64,000 nucleotides of DNA, taken from contig JAMPIW010000001.1 of NCBI GenBank assembly GCA_040183005.1, positions 1-64,000 of the forward strand, given 5' to 3'. The position numbers and the translations under genes are program-made. The stretch comes from Gammaproteobacteria bacterium (GTDB lineage: Bacteria; Pseudomonadota; Gammaproteobacteria; Ga0077554; Ga007554). Position 1 is the stretch's first letter. Every line of letters begins with the position of its first letter. Shown piece after piece: positions 61,298-64,000 of this stretch. Below the pieces are notes generated by a model, which worked only from the letters and a program-made list of their open reading frames with translations, did not search any database and was not told the DNA's origin.

Positions 61298-63292
61298 ATG
61301 CCCATCCCCTACCTCCCCGCGCCCGACGCATACCTGGCGCGCTTGGGGGCGCTGGTGAGGGAGCTGGGCTTTGGGTCACTTTTCACGCAACACGCGCGCC
61401 TGATCACGCTCGAAACCCCGCAACAATCCGGCCTGCCCGAGACACTGGTCGTCGAGCGTTTCCACGGGCGGGAAGGCATCAACGAGCTGTTCTGTTTCGA
61501 CATCGAGGCCCTGAGCCTGTCCACCCACCTCGACCTCAAGGGCTTCATCGGCGAAGAACTCACCCTGCGCGTGTTGCAGGCCGATGGCCGCTACCGCGCC
61601 TGGCATGGCTACTGCACCCAGATGTCGTGGCTCGGCGCCGACGGGGGCATGGCGCGCTACCGGTTGCGCCTGGAGCCGTTTCTGGCGTTTTTGCGGCTGC
61701 GCCGCGACAGCTACATCTTTCAGGACAAAAACGCCCAAGAGATCGCCTCCGCCCTGCTGGACGATTACCCCGCCGCTAACGTCCGCTGTGACATCACACA
61801 AACCCTCGCGCCGCGCCCCATCTGCACACAATACCGCGAGAGCGACCTCGACTTCTTTACGCGCCTGCTGGCCGCCGAAGGATTGAGCTGGCGTTTTGAA
61901 CATGCACAGACAGATGCCCTGGCTGCTGCATCGCCGGGGGAGCGCGCCTCCAGCGCCCACGCCAAACACCAGCTCGTCATCTTTGACGTCCATGCCCAAG
62001 CCCCCGCGATGCCCGGAGGCGCCGAGATCCGCTTCCACGGCGTGCGCGCCACCGACGCCCGCGACGCCATCAACCAGTTTTCCGCCCGGCGCCAGGTACA
62101 ACCCAACGCCGTATCACTGTCCAGTTGGGATCCCTTCCAGGTGAGCGCCCCCACCGCCGAACTCACCTCCGCCCTGGACGCGGGCGACCTGCCGGTACTG
62201 TCCCTCTACGACGGCAGCGGGGAGCGACGCTATGCCGACAGCGCCGCCGCCCTGCAGCACGCTGGCCTGGCACTGCAGGCCCTCGAAATGGGCAACAAAA
62301 CCTTCACCGGCGGTGGCGCGATACGCACCCTGGCGGCCGGACACCACTTCATGCTCACCCAGCACACCCGCTACCCGCTGGGCAAGAACGCCTTCACCGT
62401 GCTGTGGGTCGAGCACGCCGCCGTCAACAACCTGGACACCGACGCTGTGCAAGGATGTACGAGTGTCGCCAGAGGCAGGATGCCGGGAGCGACCATCGCC
62501 AGCCCGGCAGCACATCCCGGCCCAACCCATCAGACCGATCACCTCTCCTCCCACACCCTCGAACACGGCACCTACCGCAACCGCTTCACCTGCGTGCGCC
62601 AGGCCGTGGCCATCGTCCCCGCCGCCACCGCCGGAATCCGCGCGCCCACCGCCTGCGGCCGCCTGACGGGGTATCGCCACGGGATTTTCGGTTTTATCGA
62701 GGTATACGTTGACGTGATAGTCAGAATTTTCAGTGTAATTGTTATTCTATTCGGCTGCTGCTTGCCTGTTTTGGTGGATGCGAGAACTTCTCAGGAATAT
62801 CAGGGAGCAAGTGTTTCTCAAGATAAAAAAATATCTATCCATTGGGTATGTTCTTCCCTAGACCAATGCAAGGTCTATGCTCTCGATGGCCGCAGAAAAT
62901 ACTGGATAACCCGCGTGCCGTTACGCGAACCCATCGTCACTTGGCACTCTAACGATTTTGCCGAAATACTTTTTGGCTGTGGAACCGCTTGTAGCGCCTC
63001 TTTCTTTTTCCATAGTAATGCTGGAGCAGTAGGTCCTTTTCCATTGGTGGCAGCAGTAAATACAGAGGCAAATTTGATTGCCTCTGTAGCCGGACAAAAA
63101 ATTATAATCTACAAGCTGTTTCCAAAGAAAAAAATAATTAAAGAAATCGTTAAATCTGAATTTTTATTGACTTCGGATATTTCACTTTTAATCCATGATA
63201 TTAGATTTATCAATCCTTCCGAGATTTTTCTCAGCTACAAGAAAAATGCAACTGAAGGAGTTGTCAAGGAAAATATTCGCCTTGATCGATAA
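61298..63292 (+). CDS. vgrG: VgrG N-terminal domain fused to an unrelated secreted protein
   Basis: Residues 1-450 are the gp27-like base of a type VI secretion spike protein VgrG: LITLETPQQSGLPETLVVERFHGREGINELFCFDIEALS, RYRAWHGYCTQMSWLGADGGMARYRLRLEPFLAFL, RPICTQYRESDLDFFTRLLAAEGLSWRFEH, and GTYRNRFTCVRQAVAIVPA. The gp5/OB fold and beta-helix needle are missing. From residue about 455 the sequence switches to AT-richer DNA that encodes a signal-peptide-like helix (IVRIFSVIVILFGCCLPVLVDA) and a 170-residue domain with FGCGTACSASFFF. A GTG at 62714 may start a separate secreted protein. Residues about 382-400 hold the dispersed GRMPGA repeat. Probably a broken VgrG merged with an immunity-like gene. 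Confidence 0.85.
   Translation: MPIPYLPAPDAYLARLGALVRELGFGSLFTQHARLITLETPQQSGLPETLVVERFHGREGINELFCFDIEALSLSTHLDLKGFIGEELTLRVLQADGRYRAWHGYCTQMSWLGADGGMARYRLRLEPFLAFLRLRRDSYIFQDKNAQEIASALLDDYPAANVRCDITQTLAPRPICTQYRESDLDFFTRLLAAEGLSWRFEHAQTDALAAASPGERASSAHAKHQLVIFDVHAQAPAMPGGAEIRFHGVRATDARDAINQFSARRQVQPNAVSLSSWDPFQVSAPTAELTSALDAGDLPVLSLYDGSGERRYADSAAALQHAGLALQALEMGNKTFTGGGAIRTLAAGHHFMLTQHTRYPLGKNAFTVLWVEHAAVNNLDTDAVQGCTSVARGRMPGATIASPAAHPGPTHQTDHLSSHTLEHGTYRNRFTCVRQAVAIVPAATAGIRAPTACGRLTGYRHGIFGFIEVYVDVIVRIFSVIVILFGCCLPVLVDARTSQEYQGASVSQDKKISIHWVCSSLDQCKVYALDGRRKYWITRVPLREPIVTWHSNDFAEILFGCGTACSASFFFHSNAGAVGPFPLVAAVNTEANLIASVAGQKIIIYKLFPKKKIIKEIVKSEFLLTSDISLLIHDIRFINPSEIFLSYKKNATEGVVKENIRLDR
62435..62499. 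repeat. Third copy of the dispersed GR(I/M)PGA coding repeat, in vgrG
   Basis: GACACCGACGC at 62435-62445 also precedes the rsmB repeat, and the following 38 bp match rsmB copy at 28 of 38 positions by my hand alignment. Translated TDAVQGCTSVARGRMPGATIA here versus TDADEGASATEGRIPGAANA in rsmB, same frame. Confidence 0.65.
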
Positions 63293-63449
63293 TTTATTAC
63301 GATTAAATCCAAAAAAATGCTCTCTTAAAAAAACAGGATTATCGAAGGTTGGAAACCTGATAACAGGGCGATACCTTTCTAATGACGACAACACCTTTAA
63401 ATGTTTCATAATTGAACGTTGGCCACATTGGCCGCAGCAAGGCGCATAA

Positions 63450-64000
63450 ATGAAGATGGCATTAACCAATACGCTTCCTGCTTTCTTTTTTTTATGCGCG
63501 ATATCCGTTGCTCATGCGCAACGATACGATTTTAAATTTCGCAGCCTTCAGCCTGGGTTGGCAATGAGCGAAATACTGAAATCACTCAAGCTTCGCGTTT
63601 ACTATTCATCAGAAGGCGATAAAACGCATGCCATTAAACTTTCCGGGAGTTGGGTGAAAGTTGAATGTCAATTTCAAGGGCCAAGTGAACCCTACGCCCT
63701 TCTTGCGGATTTGAATTTTGATGGAAATGCCGATATTTGGATTACAGGTTTTACTAACGGTCAAGGACGATCACGGTGTTCCGACGTTTGGCTGTTCAAC
63801 CCAAAGAAAAAGAAATACCAATATGATGTGGAACTCTCAAGAATCCATAACCTTGAGGTTGCTCCCCAAGAAAAAAAACTGGAGGGAGGAATATACAACT
63901 GTGGATGCGCTGCACAATGCTTTTTCCATGACACCTACATTTGGCAATCCGGCGCTTTATTGAAAATCGCACGTCGCGAACAAGATTGTGAGATTTATCG
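63450..64000 (+). CDS. Secreted XAC2610-like protein, cut by the window end
   Basis: An open frame from ATG 63450 reaches the last base without a stop (at least 183 residues). Signal peptide MKMALTNTLPAFFFLCAISVAHA. Mature part includes LLADLNFDGNADIWITGFTNG, with the DxNFDG calcium-like loop, and DVWLFNPKKKKYQYDVELSRIHNLEVAPQEKKLEGG, which match the XAC2610-type fold (periplasmic relatives of lysozyme/T6SS effector inhibitors). Several cysteines (NCGCAAQCFF) may be disulfide-bonded. Its position after a VgrG remnant supports an immunity role, which is inference. Confidence 0.75.
   Translation, partial: MKMALTNTLPAFFFLCAISVAHAQRYDFKFRSLQPGLAMSEILKSLKLRVYYSSEGDKTHAIKLSGSWVKVECQFQGPSEPYALLADLNFDGNADIWITGFTNGQGRSRCSDVWLFNPKKKKYQYDVELSRIHNLEVAPQEKKLEGGIYNCGCAAQCFFHDTYIWQSGALLKIARREQDCEIY

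Noticed and set aside
63195-63449. Open frame between the VgrG fusion and the XAC2610-like gene
   Set aside because: It overlaps the end of the fusion gene by about 100 bp in another frame, lacks an SD and has no recognisable features. It could be a remnant but I cannot support it.

Overview
The window looks like chromosomal DNA of a gammaproteobacterium. The main reasons are the run nudE-cysQ-rsmG-parA-parB-atp operon-glmU-glmS, a full-length YhdP/AsmA2 protein beside RNase G and Maf, ErpA, NudE, ThpR, PncC, and a TPP riboswitch directly ahead of thiC. A PEP-CTERM protein, a TorF-type porin and a short citrate synthase would suit an environmental, perhaps sulfur- or iron-oxidising, lineage. 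I cannot name a genus from sequence alone.

Layout. 1-6.3 kb: envelope genes (TorF porin, a small secreted repeat protein, psd, a porin paired with a short PstS-like protein), thpR-pncC, then a scar where a roughly 200-bp inverted-repeat element abuts two broken genes. 6.3-21.7 kb: tRNA-Arg, purEK, an L,D-transpeptidase, maf-rng-yhdP, a PEP-CTERM protein, rep, DUF3025, YchJ and a membrane protein with an internal duplication. 21.7-37.6 kb: mostly leftward housekeeping genes (nudE, cysQ, rsmG, parA, parB, atpZ, atpI, atpBEFHAGDC, glmU, glmS). A secreted protein with a long, hairpin-rich leader sits between atpC and glmU. 37.7-47.7 kb: a small membrane protein, a decayed PaiB gene, a glycine-zipper protein, gltA, erpA, a YgiQ radical-SAM protein, a palindromic element, a DUF455 ferritin-like protein, fbp, tRNA-Ala, tRNA-Glu, and a kup gene interrupted by one in-frame TAA. 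47.8-61 kb: a COG4255-type gene coupled to recJ, cysK, YkgJ, thiC with its riboswitch, pcm, rhodanese, tolC, an RsmB-type methyltransferase, an M42-like peptidase, a pteridine-reductase-like SDR and trmB. 61.3-64 kb: an accessory tail with a VgrG N-terminal domain fused to an AT-richer secreted protein, followed by a periplasmic XAC2610-like protein cut by the window end. It resembles the edge of a type VI secretion effector/immunity cassette.

Most of the window is conserved core genome. The observations most worth following up are: (1) a short in-frame coding repeat, translated roughly as TDA..G.S...GR(I/M)PGA, present twice in the rsmB-type gene and once in vgrG, which behaves like a dispersed intragenic repeat; (2) the element and gene scar at 5.96-6.2 kb; (3) the single nonsense codon in kup; (4) the long structured region upstream of the secreted protein at 25.2 kb; (5) the truncated VgrG fusion; (6) a perfect 26-bp palindrome inside the start of thiC; and (7) a 20-codon duplication inside parA. 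I did not find a convincing, wholly new multi-gene system. The repeat and the structured leader are the best candidates for something undescribed.
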